64,000 nucleotides of DNA, from positions 248,001 to 312,000 of the forward strand of contig NZ_JALIGE010000072.1 in NCBI RefSeq assembly GCF_024764835.1, read 5' to 3'. Positions 26,664-34,522 of the stretch are shown here, in pieces (the first letter of the stretch is position 1; each line of letters opens with the position of its first letter). The notes beneath the pieces were generated by a model. That model did no database searches and was not told where the DNA came from. It saw only the letters and a list, made by a program, of their open reading frames with translations. Made by a program: the position numbers and the translations under genes. Source of the DNA: Scandinavium hiltneri. Its GTDB lineage: Bacteria; Pseudomonadota; Gammaproteobacteria; Enterobacterales; Enterobacteriaceae.

Positions 26664-28070
26664 TTATTCCATCCATTCGGTATGGAATACGCCTTCTTTA
26701 TCAGTGCGCTTGTAGGTGTGCGCACCGAAGTAATCACGTTGAGCCTGAATCAGGTTTGCCGGCAGAACTTCAGCACGGTAGCTGTCGTAGTAGGCAATGG
26801 CTGCGGAGAAGGTTGGAACAGGGATACCGTTCTGCACCGCATAAGCCACAACGTCACGTAGTGCCTGCTGGTAGTCGTCAGCAATCTTCTTGAAGTATGG
26901 TGCCAACAGCAGGTTCGCGATGTCTGCATTCTCAGCATACGCATCGGTGATTTTCTGCAGGAACTGGGCACGAATAATACAGCCCGCACGGAAAATCTTC
27001 GCGATTTCGCCGTAGTTCAGATCCCAGTTGTTCTCGTTGGAAGCCGCACGCAGCTGAGAAAAGCCCTGCGCGTAGGAAACGATTTTGCCGAGATAAAGCG
27101 CACGACGAACCTTCTCAACAAACTCAGCTTTATCGGCTGCTGGTTTTGCCTGTGGACCGCTCAGCACTTTAGAAGCCGCAACACGCTGATCTTTCATAGA
27201 AGAGATATAACGCGCGAAGACAGATTCGGTAATCAGTGACAGTGGTTCGCCGAGATCCAGTGAACTCTGGCTAGTCCACTTACCGGTACCTTTGTTCGCC
27301 GCTTCATCCAGAATCACATCGACCAGGTAAATCCCGTCTTCATCTTTTTTCGTGAAGATGTCTTTGGTGATGTCAATCAGGTAGCTGTTCAGCTCGCCGT
27401 CATTCCATTCGGTGAAGACCTGCGCCAGCTCTTCATTGGAGAGCTTCAGGCCGCCTTTCAGCAGAGAGTAGGCTTCAGCAATAAGCTGCATGTCACCGTA
27501 CTCAATACCGTTGTGGACCATCTTCACATAATGACCCGCACCGTCCGGACCAATATAGGTCACGCACGGTTCGCCATCTTCGGCAACGGCGGCGATTTTG
27601 GTCAGGATTGGGGCAACCAACTCGTAAGCGTGCTTCTGGCCACCAGGCATGATAGAGGGGCCTTTCAGCGCACCTTCTTCACCACCGGAAACACCGGTAC
27701 CGATGAAGTTGAAGCCTTCAGCAGACAACTCGCGGTTACGACGCACGGTGTCCGGGAAGTAGGAGTTACCGCCTTCAATGATGATGTCGCCTTTTTCCAG
27801 GTAAGGTTTCAAAGATTCGATGGCTTTGTCCGTGCCCTCGCCCGCCTTCACCATTAACAGGATGCGGCGTGGTGTTTCCAGAGACTCGACGAATTCCTGC
27901 ACCGTGAAGAAAGGAGCCAGTTTCTTGCCAGGGTTCTCAGCAATCACTTCTTCAGTTTTTTCACGGGAGCGGTTGAAGATGGAGACGGTATAACCACGGC
28001 TTTCGATGTTGAGCGCCAGGTTGCGCCCCATCACTGCCATACCGACGACGCCGATTTGTTGCTTGGACAT
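26664..28070 (-). CDS. gnd: 6-phosphogluconate dehydrogenase Gnd
   Basis: Oxidative pentose phosphate enzyme, 468 residues, producing ribulose 5-phosphate, CO2 and NADPH. GMAVMGRNLALN is the NADP loop; GGNSYFPDT, GTGVSGGEEGA and the catalytic HNGIEYGDMQ are intact. The classic border gene of enterobacterial O-antigen loci, often carried along in transfers. A likely -10 (TATAAT, read leftward at 28125-28130) lies 55 bp from the end of an IS3-family remnant, so the IS boundary comes very close to its promoter. Confidence 0.97.
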   Translation of the reverse strand: MSKQQIGVVGMAVMGRNLALNIESRGYTVSIFNRSREKTEEVIAENPGKKLAPFFTVQEFVESLETPRRILLMVKAGEGTDKAIESLKPYLEKGDIIIEGGNSYFPDTVRRNRELSAEGFNFIGTGVSGGEEGALKGPSIMPGGQKHAYELVAPILTKIAAVAEDGEPCVTYIGPDGAGHYVKMVHNGIEYGDMQLIAEAYSLLKGGLKLSNEELAQVFTEWNDGELNSYLIDITKDIFTKKDEDGIYLVDVILDEAANKGTGKWTSQSSLDLGEPLSLITESVFARYISSMKDQRVAASKVLSGPQAKPAADKAEFVEKVRRALYLGKIVSYAQGFSQLRAASNENNWDLNYGEIAKIFRAGCIIRAQFLQKITDAYAENADIANLLLAPYFKKIADDYQQALRDVVAYAVQNGIPVPTFSAAIAYYDSYRAEVLPANLIQAQRDYFGAHTYKRTDKEGVFHTEWME

Positions 28071-28124
28071 TACATACTCCTGTCAGGTGTGGTTTCTGTC
28101 ACTTGAACAGACTAAATTTCAAAG

Positions 28125-28130
28125 ATTATA
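28125..28130 (-). promoter_or_regulatory. Probable -10 box of gnd
   Basis: A perfect TATAAT read leftward, 55 bp before the gnd start codon. The matching -35 (around 28148-28153, TATCAC) is poor. The IS3-family end at 28185 lies about 30 bp further upstream. Confidence 0.4.
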
Positions 28131-28242
28131 TCTTAGGAAAAGCGCAAGTGATATAAAGAATCGGATAGGGTCCAGGGCCCTCAGTGTCAGCATAGTTGTC
28201 ACCCCCTTCTAAAAATGAATAAAGAGGGCAACGGAGTGACAA

Positions 28243-28725
28243 ATGAAACGTATTTCCCCGGAGCGTAAAGCCAGCACGCTGGCAAAACTGCTGCCTCCCT
28301 ACAACATGACCGTCACGGCTGTTGCACAGATGGAAGGGATATCGGAAGCTACCCTCTACAACTGGCGCAATCAGGCGAAAACAGAGGGGAAACCGGTGCC
28401 CGGTGCAGACAAAAACAGTGGTCAGTGGCCTGCCGAAGCGCGGCTGGCGGTTATCGTGGAAACCGCCACGTTGAGCGAAACGGAAATCGCCGAATATTGC
28501 CGTAAAAAGGGACTTTACCCCGTGCAGATAGCCCAATGGAAACAGGCGTTTTTGCAGATTCCTTCAGGTGATGATAAAGCGGCCCTCAGGCAAAGCCAGA
28601 AAGAAAACAAACAATTAAAAAAGGAGCTGCTGCGCAAGGAAAAGGCTCTGGCGGAGGCGGCAGCGATCCTGGTACTGCGAAAAAAGCTCAGGGACTACTA
28701 CGGGGAAACAGACGAGGACGATTAA
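28243..28725 (+). CDS. IS3-family transposase OrfA
   Basis: 160 residues. An N-terminal helix-turn-helix (~10-45, with MTVTAVAQMEGISEATLYNW) binds the IS ends, and a C-terminal helical segment rich in Lys, Glu and Leu (~115-150) resembles the zipper of IS3 OrfA proteins. An A AAA AAG heptamer at 28680-28686 is in the correct phase for -1 frameshifting into orfB, which is open in that frame. OrfA looks intact, but the element cannot move by itself because orfB is cut. Confidence 0.8.
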   Translation: MKRISPERKASTLAKLLPPYNMTVTAVAQMEGISEATLYNWRNQAKTEGKPVPGADKNSGQWPAEARLAVIVETATLSETEIAEYCRKKGLYPVQIAQWKQAFLQIPSGDDKAALRQSQKENKQLKKELLRKEKALAEAAAILVLRKKLRDYYGETDEDD

Positions 28726-28966
28726 CACCGCGCGATGAACGCCAGTTGTTTATCCAGTGGATAAATGAAGCGGTTGCAGCCGGTGCCAGACGCGCGGTGG
28801 CCTGTCGTGAAGTTGACCTCAGTTTGCGCACCTGGCAACGCTGGCAAACCCGGCCGGAAGACCGCAGAGCGGATGCCGTTCGCCCGATGCCTGCCAACCG
28901 CCTGAGTGTGGAAGAGCAGCAGCAGATACGGACTGTCTGCCACCAACCAGAGTATGCCAGTTTGCC
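28686..28966 (+). pseudogene. IS3-family orfB, 5' fragment
   Basis: The -1 frame relative to orfA is open from the slippery site and reads ...TPRDERQLFIQWINEAV and later RTWQRWQ, VPANRLS-type and CHQPEYASLP stretches, the N-terminal part of IS3-family OrfB. It stops matching at 28966, where the H-repeat starts. The DDE integrase core is absent. Confidence 0.75.
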
Positions 28967-30150
28967 CAGGGCAAGATTACGAAAGCCCGCACCCCGCAAG
29001 GACTGACGCGAGGTAGTTTCTGTCCATTGCGGCTTTTCGCATCTTTCTTCTTAATCCTGCTTTGAACTCTTTATGATTCGTCAGAATATTTACAGCTACA
29101 TGCCTTATTCCTGAGAATAATTCAGCAGCATTCCCTCTTCTTATTCTGCAGTCGTCCTCATTCATTGCCACATCCAGGCGCCAGTGTAATTTATTTTCCA
29201 CATGCCAGTGATTTCTCATCGCTGTCGCAAATTTCTCTGCCGTTAAATCCGCAGAGCTTATATAATATCGAATCTGCATTTCAGGTTCTTTCCGTTTTTC
29301 TTTTATTTCTGAACGAAATGAAACCGCCACACATAACTTCCGCAAACCTTTCCATGCAAATGTAAAATCAATCAACTCAGCAAATGTAAAATCAATCAAC
29401 TCATCAGGTACATCACTGACAATATGGAGTCGTGTTTCTTCTCTGCCATGGCTTTTTTCTGATGTTGTATAACTGTCATATTTGGGATTATTTATTTCTT
29501 TTAAAGGAAAATGATCTTCAAATTCTTTATTCAGCTTCCCCTGATTTCCTTTAACTGAAAATAAATATTCACCTTCCTAACCACGTATTTTCTCTGCTAT
29601 ATTTTTCTGGCATCCCATAGCGTCTGTTGTGATCAACTTTCCTTTTATATCCAGCATGTTAATCAGTTCAGGAATGGCTGCTATCTCGTTAGATTTCTCA
29701 TCTACTTTTATCTGTCCCAGCACGAGGCTGTTCATCGTAGAAAAAGCACTGATGACATGAATGGCACCCCGGCGGCGACTCCTGTCATAAGAATGGCGAA
29801 GCGTCTTTCCATCAATAGCAATAACATCTCCGTCATCTGAAGAATGACAATCACACATCCAGTTTATAAAACACTCGTGAAATTTATTAGGGTTAATACA
29901 TGACACGACTCTGGCAATGGTATCATGGACCGGAATACCATTTTCAAAATCACCATACTGCTTCAGAAAATCAATATGAGTCTCACCGAAATCCTGAATA
30001 TCCTCCCATCCTTCCGCACCAGAAATAACGGCACATATCGTCAGAAGTAGAATGTCTGATAATTTATGCTCCACTTTCCAGGGTTGTCTGTAGTCAGGAA
30101 TTATCGTGATATGAGCCATTAACTTCTCAAGTTCCATTTTTATTGCCCTT
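28967..30150 (-). mobile_element. H-repeat element (ISAs1 family), nearly complete
   Basis: About 1.18 kb bounded by CAGGGCAA at 28967-28974 and TTGCCCTT at 30143-30150, imperfect inverted repeats (7 of 8). It carries one transposase gene read leftward. No target duplication is visible, because the left flank is IS3 sequence and the right flank is unrelated, so deletion or recombination followed insertion. Relatives are the H-repeats linked to Rhs loci in E. coli. Confidence 0.75.
28977..30137 (-). pseudogene. H-repeat transposase, interrupted by one amber codon
   Basis: Two open segments, 29577-30137 and 28977-29399, lie in the same frame, and the bases between them read on without any other stop. 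The only break is TAG at 29577-29579, after IAEKIRG and before EGEYLFSVKGNQGKL, where E. coli YhhI has an uninterrupted chain. There is also an 8-residue tandem duplication (ELIDFTFA twice, 24 bp units near 29362-29409). Total coding length is 387 codons, which equals YhhI (378) plus the eight extra residues. Confidence 0.85.
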
Positions 30151-30240
30151 AATATGATTAAGGAATTATTTGATCACATAAGAAGATTAAAAGCCAGGAT
30201 TTCACGTCACTTCCCACACCCAACTCGAACAAAAAACGCG

Positions 30241-30283
30241 CATATTTTAGTGCAAAAAATGTACTTTACGTGATCTTTCCCTG
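30241..30283. repeat. Direct repeat, copy 1 (3' end of IS110 remnant)
   Basis: A ~42 bp stretch (TTTTAGTGCAAAAAATGTAC... to TTTCCCTG) that recurs, with one A fewer, at 31143-31183 in the same orientation. It covers the IS110 transposase stop and the region after it. Confidence 0.8.
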
Positions 30284-30427
30284 CAATAGTGCCCACACAA
30301 TCCGCGCATTCTTATTAGCTAATGCTACCGAAACAATGTTGTTATTCCGGCGTGCCAGTAGCCGACTGGCCCATCCCGATATAGCATCCTGTTTACGTTT
30401 GACCGACTGCAACACAGCCCTGGCACC
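30266..30427 (-). pseudogene. IS110-family transposase, C-terminal fragment
   Basis: Reads leftward as GARAVLQSVKRKQDAISG, then WASRLLARRNNNIVSVALAN and KNARIVWALL, ending LQGKIT. This matches the C-terminal helix and ALANKxARIxWA motif of IS110-type transposases. About 53 codons remain; the N-terminal RuvC-like catalytic part is missing. The sequence downstream of its stop recurs at 31143-31183. Confidence 0.7.
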
Positions 30428-30517
30428 TTAGCCATCCCCTCATAAGGACGTGGCACCACAAGGCTTCTGAGATATGATCAGTATTATGAACCAGCAAATA
30501 CCTGACTACTGATCACT

Positions 30518-30880
30518 ATGCTCAATCACGAAATGATACTTCACCATATCGATGAGATATTTGGACACGACATGCATGCCAGGCGTGTACTTTCGCTGGC
30601 CAATGCCACCCATGGCGTTATCGAATCGGGTTCATTGGCTATCCATGCCATCGGCAATGGCCTCTCTTTAGCCAGCGGACTTAACCGTAAACACGCCGTT
30701 AAACAGATAGATCGCCTGTTAAGCAATATCAAACTTGATACATGGCGACTCTTCGATGACTGGGTTCCTTATTTGATCGGTGAACGCACTGAGATCGTCG
30801 TTTCCATGGACTGGACTGAGTTCGATGTCGATGACCACAGTACCCTGGTTATCAGCCTACAGACCCACCATGGCGGTAAG
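30518..30880 (+). pseudogene. IS4-family transposase, N-terminal fragment
   Basis: 121 codons of an IS4/IS10-like transposase: SLAIHAIGNGLSLASGLNRK, HAVKQIDRLLSN and the first catalytic Asp in VSMDWTEFD. The gene is cut at codon HHGGK by the IS3-family end at 30881. An end-like ATCCCCTCATAAGG at about 30433-30446 marks the probable left tip of this IS. The remaining DDE residues are missing. Confidence 0.75.
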
Positions 30881-31077
30881 TGTCAATGAAGTTGTCACCC
30901 CAGATTAGTTTATGCGGCCTGTTTTTCCCGCTCCGGATTGAGCGTCACGCTTTCCTGCCGTTGCCAGTTTCTTGTCTGCCGTGACCAGCGTCCGGGGTTC
31001 GCTGCTCTTGCTGCCTGATACACCTCGTGCCGGTGCGCCAACAACGCCTTGTCCTCACCTGTATGCCGCTCCGCTCA
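30881..31077 (-). pseudogene. Right end of an IS3-family element with orfB 3' fragment
   Basis: The IS end at 30881-30901 is followed, read leftward, by the last 54 codons of OrfB ending VTLNPEREKQAA with stop at 30910-30912, and upstream by a stop at 31075-31077. It is in the opposite orientation to the orfA fragment at 28243, so the two pieces are not simply the halves of one interrupted copy. It is inserted in the IS4 transposase gene. Confidence 0.7.
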
Positions 31078-31142
31078 AGTAGTGACGATTTATCATCCCA
31101 CTGTGACACAAGATGTAGGGGGCGACCATTCCATTAACAAAG

Positions 31143-31183
31143 CCCATTTTAGTGCAAAAATGTACTTTACGTGATCTTTCCCT
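31143..31183. repeat. Direct repeat, copy 2 (IS110-tail sequence)
   Basis: Nearly identical to 30241-30283, with one base fewer in the A-run. Only the tail is present; the preceding bases do not read as transposase. The two copies flank the IS4 fragment and the IS3 right end. Confidence 0.8.
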
Positions 31184-31220
31184 GAATATATGAGTAAGTC
31201 CGGAAAGCTGTTCAAACAAC

Positions 31221-31241
31221 AAGAACAAGAACAAGAACAAG
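31221..31241. repeat. Short tandem repeat AAGAAC x3.5
   Basis: Three full AAGAAC units and a partial fourth, preceded by a related ACAAC. It is not inside a convincing gene. Slippage is possible but nothing shows that it controls expression. Confidence 0.75.
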
Positions 31242-31542
31242 TCTTCTAAATTAATAAATTATGCATCTATAGTACAGATTAAATGGAAAATTGCATGTAT
31301 CACTAAATAATTTAGAAACCTCAACATTGTAAAGCTGTTGGTGGACATAACAATTGCAATAAAATCTTACAACCAAATCAATTTAATATAAATCAACAAG
31401 GTAAATTTAACATGTAAATGATACACCAAAATGAAAACACAACGAAGGTGACAAATGCAAAAAATAAAGTTGCTTACCTTGTGCCCTAAAGGTATTATGT
31501 AGGTAAGACCTTCATAAACCAGCGACATTAAGTATATACGAT

Positions 31543-32289
31543 ATGATTTTCTTAAGTATAATCAATCATAATCATGATCATCTAATAGTTACTAACGCAA
31601 GTCTTTCTCAACTTGCTGAAAAAAACCCTGTAATAATAAAATCAAATACACCAGCATCCGATGAATTGAAAAAATTCGCTATAAATCACAACATAACCTT
31701 GCTTGACTGCGATTACGGTTTAGGTTTTGGAGAGAATAACAATTATATCTTCGACTATTTGATCAATAACAAAAGGATAAGCAATGACGACCATTTCCTT
31801 GTCATCAACCCTGATGTTATTATCGCCGAGAATGAACTAAACAAGTTAAAAAATGAAATCCTGATTAATGAATCAGATATTTTCACTATAAATCTATTTC
31901 ATGACGAAAACTTTAATAAACCGGAACAATCAATTCGACGGTTTCCAAAATTAACAGGGCCATTAAAGGGGCTACTAAAAAAAGATTATCGCTCTGATGC
32001 CTATGACAAAAATACAATAACAACACCATTATATATAGATTGGGCAGCTGGGTCATTTCTACTTTTCAAAAAAAATGCTTATGAAAAACTAGGTGGGTTC
32101 GACAGTAAATTTTTCATGTACTTTGAGGATGTTGATATCTGCAGAAGAGCAAATAAAATAAAAATGCCCCTAATATACCTACCAAATATAAAGGCGATAC
32201 ACAAAGGAGCATTTAATAACCGTAAAATATACTCTAAGCATTTCAGGTGGTTTTTAGTTAGTTATCTAACCTACCATTTTCTGAGCTAG
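31543..32289 (+). CDS. WbbL-like GT2 rhamnosyltransferase
   Basis: 248 residues, similar along its length to E. coli WbbL, which adds L-rhamnose to GlcNAc-PP-undecaprenol. Landmarks are YGLGFGENNN, the metal-binding-type VINPDVII, DWAAGSFLLFKK and FFMYFEDVDICRR. dTDP-rhamnose from the rml genes is the expected donor. It is the only O-antigen gene here on the + strand, overlapping the 3' end of the wecB-like gene by four bases. Strongly AT-rich. No clear ribosome site precedes the ATG. Confidence 0.8.
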   Translation: MIFLSIINHNHDHLIVTNASLSQLAEKNPVIIKSNTPASDELKKFAINHNITLLDCDYGLGFGENNNYIFDYLINNKRISNDDHFLVINPDVIIAENELNKLKNEILINESDIFTINLFHDENFNKPEQSIRRFPKLTGPLKGLLKKDYRSDAYDKNTITTPLYIDWAAGSFLLFKKNAYEKLGGFDSKFFMYFEDVDICRRANKIKMPLIYLPNIKAIHKGAFNNRKIYSKHFRWFLVSYLTYHFLS

Positions 32290-33422
32290 GAGTTGAGCGA
32301 TAATACTATGGCGTCGGCAATTCTAGATGATGCTTTGCCATCACCGTAAGGGTTATGTGCAAAGCACATTCTGTCATACTCAGACTGATTAGTCAGAAGC
32401 AATGAAACCTCATCAAAAATACGCACTTCATCAGTACCTACAAGTTTTACAGTGCCAGCCGTAACAGCTTCAGGCCTTTCAGTCGTGTCTCTCATTACAA
32501 GGACTGGTTTACCAAGAGATGGCGCTTCTTCCTGGATACCACCAGAATCAGTTAAAATTATTGATGACGCATTCATCAAATAGACAAACGGCAAGTAATC
32601 CTGTGGTGGAATAAGGTGAATATTATCTTGTCCAAGGAGTATAGAATTCACTACATCCCGCACATTTGGATTTAAATGTACAGGATAAACAAAGTCAACA
32701 TCTGGAAACACTTTAGATAATTTTAAAACTGCATTGCAGATCCTTTCGAACCCACCTCCAAAACTTTCACGTCTATGGCCCGTAATTAGTACAATTTTAC
32801 GCTCATTATTTATAAACTGAAAATTTTTACTAATCTCGCCAGCTAACGCAGAGTCGTTTTCCAACTTCGCGTTCACCATCAGAAGAGCATCAATCACAGT
32901 ATTACCTGTAACAATAACTCTGTCGCGCGGAATGTTTTCCAAATAGAGATTTTCTGCTGATGTAGAGGTAGGGGAAAAATGCAAATTTGCAAGTGCACCT
33001 GTTAATTTACGATTACCTTCTTCCGGCCAAGGAGAGTATATATTATTAGTTCTTAATCCAGCCTCAACATGTCCGACTTTAACTTGTTGGTAATAGCTCG
33101 CAAGTGTAGCAGACAAGGTTGTAGCAGTATCACCATGTACTAATACATAATCAGGCTTAAATTCTTGCAAAACTGATCGCAGTCCTAAAAGAATGGAAGC
33201 AGTTATATCTGTTAAATCTTGCCCAGGTTTCATTATATTAAGATCATAATCTGGTTTAATATTGAATAACTGCAATACCTGATCAAGCATTTCTCTGTGC
33301 TGGGCAGTTACACATACTTTGCTGATAAACCGGACATCACCTTCAAGATATTCCACAACCGGAGCCATTTTAATCGCTTCAGGACGGGTTCCAAATATAG
33401 ATAGTACTTTTATTTTGCTCAT
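32286..33422 (-). CDS. wecB: UDP-GlcNAc 2-epimerase (WecB-like)
   Basis: Non-hydrolysing epimerase, 378 residues, interconverting UDP-GlcNAc and UDP-ManNAc. Family motifs: FGTRPEAIKMAPV (10-22), HVEAGLRT, TGHRRESFG and TDSGGIQEEAP. Enterobacteria normally have another wecB in the enterobacterial common antigen locus, so this is probably a locus-dedicated copy suggesting ManNAc in the O-unit. No UDP-ManNAc dehydrogenase gene (wecC) accompanies it. Its ATG overlaps the preceding stop (ATGA); last gene of the long operon. Confidence 0.88.
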   Translation of the reverse strand: MSKIKVLSIFGTRPEAIKMAPVVEYLEGDVRFISKVCVTAQHREMLDQVLQLFNIKPDYDLNIMKPGQDLTDITASILLGLRSVLQEFKPDYVLVHGDTATTLSATLASYYQQVKVGHVEAGLRTNNIYSPWPEEGNRKLTGALANLHFSPTSTSAENLYLENIPRDRVIVTGNTVIDALLMVNAKLENDSALAGEISKNFQFINNERKIVLITGHRRESFGGGFERICNAVLKLSKVFPDVDFVYPVHLNPNVRDVVNSILLGQDNIHLIPPQDYLPFVYLMNASSIILTDSGGIQEEAPSLGKPVLVMRDTTERPEAVTAGTVKLVGTDEVRIFDEVSLLLTNQSEYDRMCFAHNPYGDGKASSRIADAIVLSLNS

Positions 33423-34522
33423 AATCCATCTCTTACATTAATCATATTGAACCTTCTTATCATTGAAGAGGTATACGGAATAATCTTTGCTTTAGCGAAA
33501 TAAGCCACGGGTTTCTCAACACAATGCCAAGAGAAGAATGCCGCTACAGAAGTAGCAAAGCAGATAAAGATGAAATACACAATAAATCCATGATAATTAA
33601 GGAGAGAATAACTAACCTGTGATATGGGATATGCATATAAGTATAAGCCATATGAATAATCATGTTTTAGATTTATAAATTTTAATACGCCAAAAACATA
33701 ACCAGATGATATCACAAGATAGCTGATCAACACTGCAATAAATAATGGGCTAATTGCAGAACGGTAAAATAGTAAAAAACTCGCAACGGCAATTACTAAT
33801 AGTGGAGAAACAGGAATATAGCTCCTGTTTATATATAAACCCCCACCGACACAGAAAAAAAAGATGAGGCTAACTGCTCCAGGAATAGGAAATATAATTT
33901 GATAAAAGGTCGAAAAAAAATAATCAATCAAAATAAAGATAATAAAACAGGAGTTATAACTTCCACGTGTCGCAGTTATACCCAACGCAACAAACAGTAA
34001 AGCGCAAAAATATGCGCGAACTTCGACAGGTAATGTCCATAATGAACCATTAATAGCATGATCTGGATTATTTGAAAAAACATCTGGAAGAGAAAAAACC
34101 ACGTTTTCTAGCAATGAGTTTATTTTAATATAGTCCCATGAAAAACTCGAAAAAACAAAGGAGAAATAATCAACATTGTGTGCCAATGGAATTATAACAA
34201 ATATCGTAGCAACATTCGCAACAATTAGACCAGGAAAGATCCTTGCCAGTCTGGATATAGCATATTCCAGAAAAGTACGCTTCATTGCACTTTGCAAAAT
34301 AAAAAAACCACTAATTGTAAAGAAAATATAAACAGCTAAGGTTCCTGTATACACCCCAATCTTTCTTGTTAGTGGATCTGCACCCAAACCGAAAATATGA
34401 TATGAATGTGCATACAATACAAGCAAGGCAGCAGATAGTCTGATGAACGAAAAAACATCAACCTTGGATTTCATCAATTCATCAAGAGGCCTTACTTTAA
34501 AAAAACGTCTAATCATTAACAT
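33419..34522 (-). CDS. Acyltransferase-3 family membrane protein (OafA-like)
   Basis: 367 residues with about ten hydrophobic helices. An early FSFIRLSAALLVLYAHSYHIFG carries the R and H residues typical of the acyltransferase-3 family (residues ~25-46), and FTISGFFILQSA and NGSLWTLPVEVRAYF are also family-like. Likely O-acetylates a sugar of the O-antigen from the membrane. No SGNH domain is attached. It starts 14 bases inside the upstream gene, after an AGGG site. Confidence 0.82.
   Translation of the reverse strand: MLMIRRFFKVRPLDELMKSKVDVFSFIRLSAALLVLYAHSYHIFGLGADPLTRKIGVYTGTLAVYIFFTISGFFILQSAMKRTFLEYAISRLARIFPGLIVANVATIFVIIPLAHNVDYFSFVFSSFSWDYIKINSLLENVVFSLPDVFSNNPDHAINGSLWTLPVEVRAYFCALLFVALGITATRGSYNSCFIIFILIDYFFSTFYQIIFPIPGAVSLIFFFCVGGGLYINRSYIPVSPLLVIAVASFLLFYRSAISPLFIAVLISYLVISSGYVFGVLKFINLKHDYSYGLYLYAYPISQVSYSLLNYHGFIVYFIFICFATSVAAFFSWHCVEKPVAYFAKAKIIPYTSSMIRRFNMINVRDGL

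Larger units (their letters stand above)
28185..28966 (+). mobile_element. Left part of an IS3-family element
   Basis: Starts with an inverted-repeat-like end (TGTCA, then GTTGTCACCCC at 28195-28205) that matches the end at 30881-30901 in 17 of 21 positions. Contains an intact orfA and the start of orfB, then stops abruptly where an H-repeat begins at 28967. The protein resembles ISEhe3-type elements; exact IS identity needs a search. Confidence 0.8.
31078..31542. other. AT-rich gap between IS remnants and the O-antigen locus
   Basis: No convincing gene. It holds the second copy of an IS110-tail repeat (31143-31183), a hexanucleotide run (31221-31241), and a 15-codon reading frame with a good ribosome site at 31455-31502. 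The base composition shifts here to the low-GC type of the O-antigen genes. Confidence 0.6.

Noticed and set aside
31055..31240. 61-codon open frame on the - strand starting MFLFLFLLFEQL
   Set aside because: The hydrophobic start is only the complement of the AAGAAC repeat. It crosses the IS110-tail repeat and IS3 debris, so it is not a credible gene.
31221..31241. Possible CRISPR-like or phase-variation repeat
   Set aside because: Units are only 6 bp with no spacers, and it is not within or just before a convincing gene.
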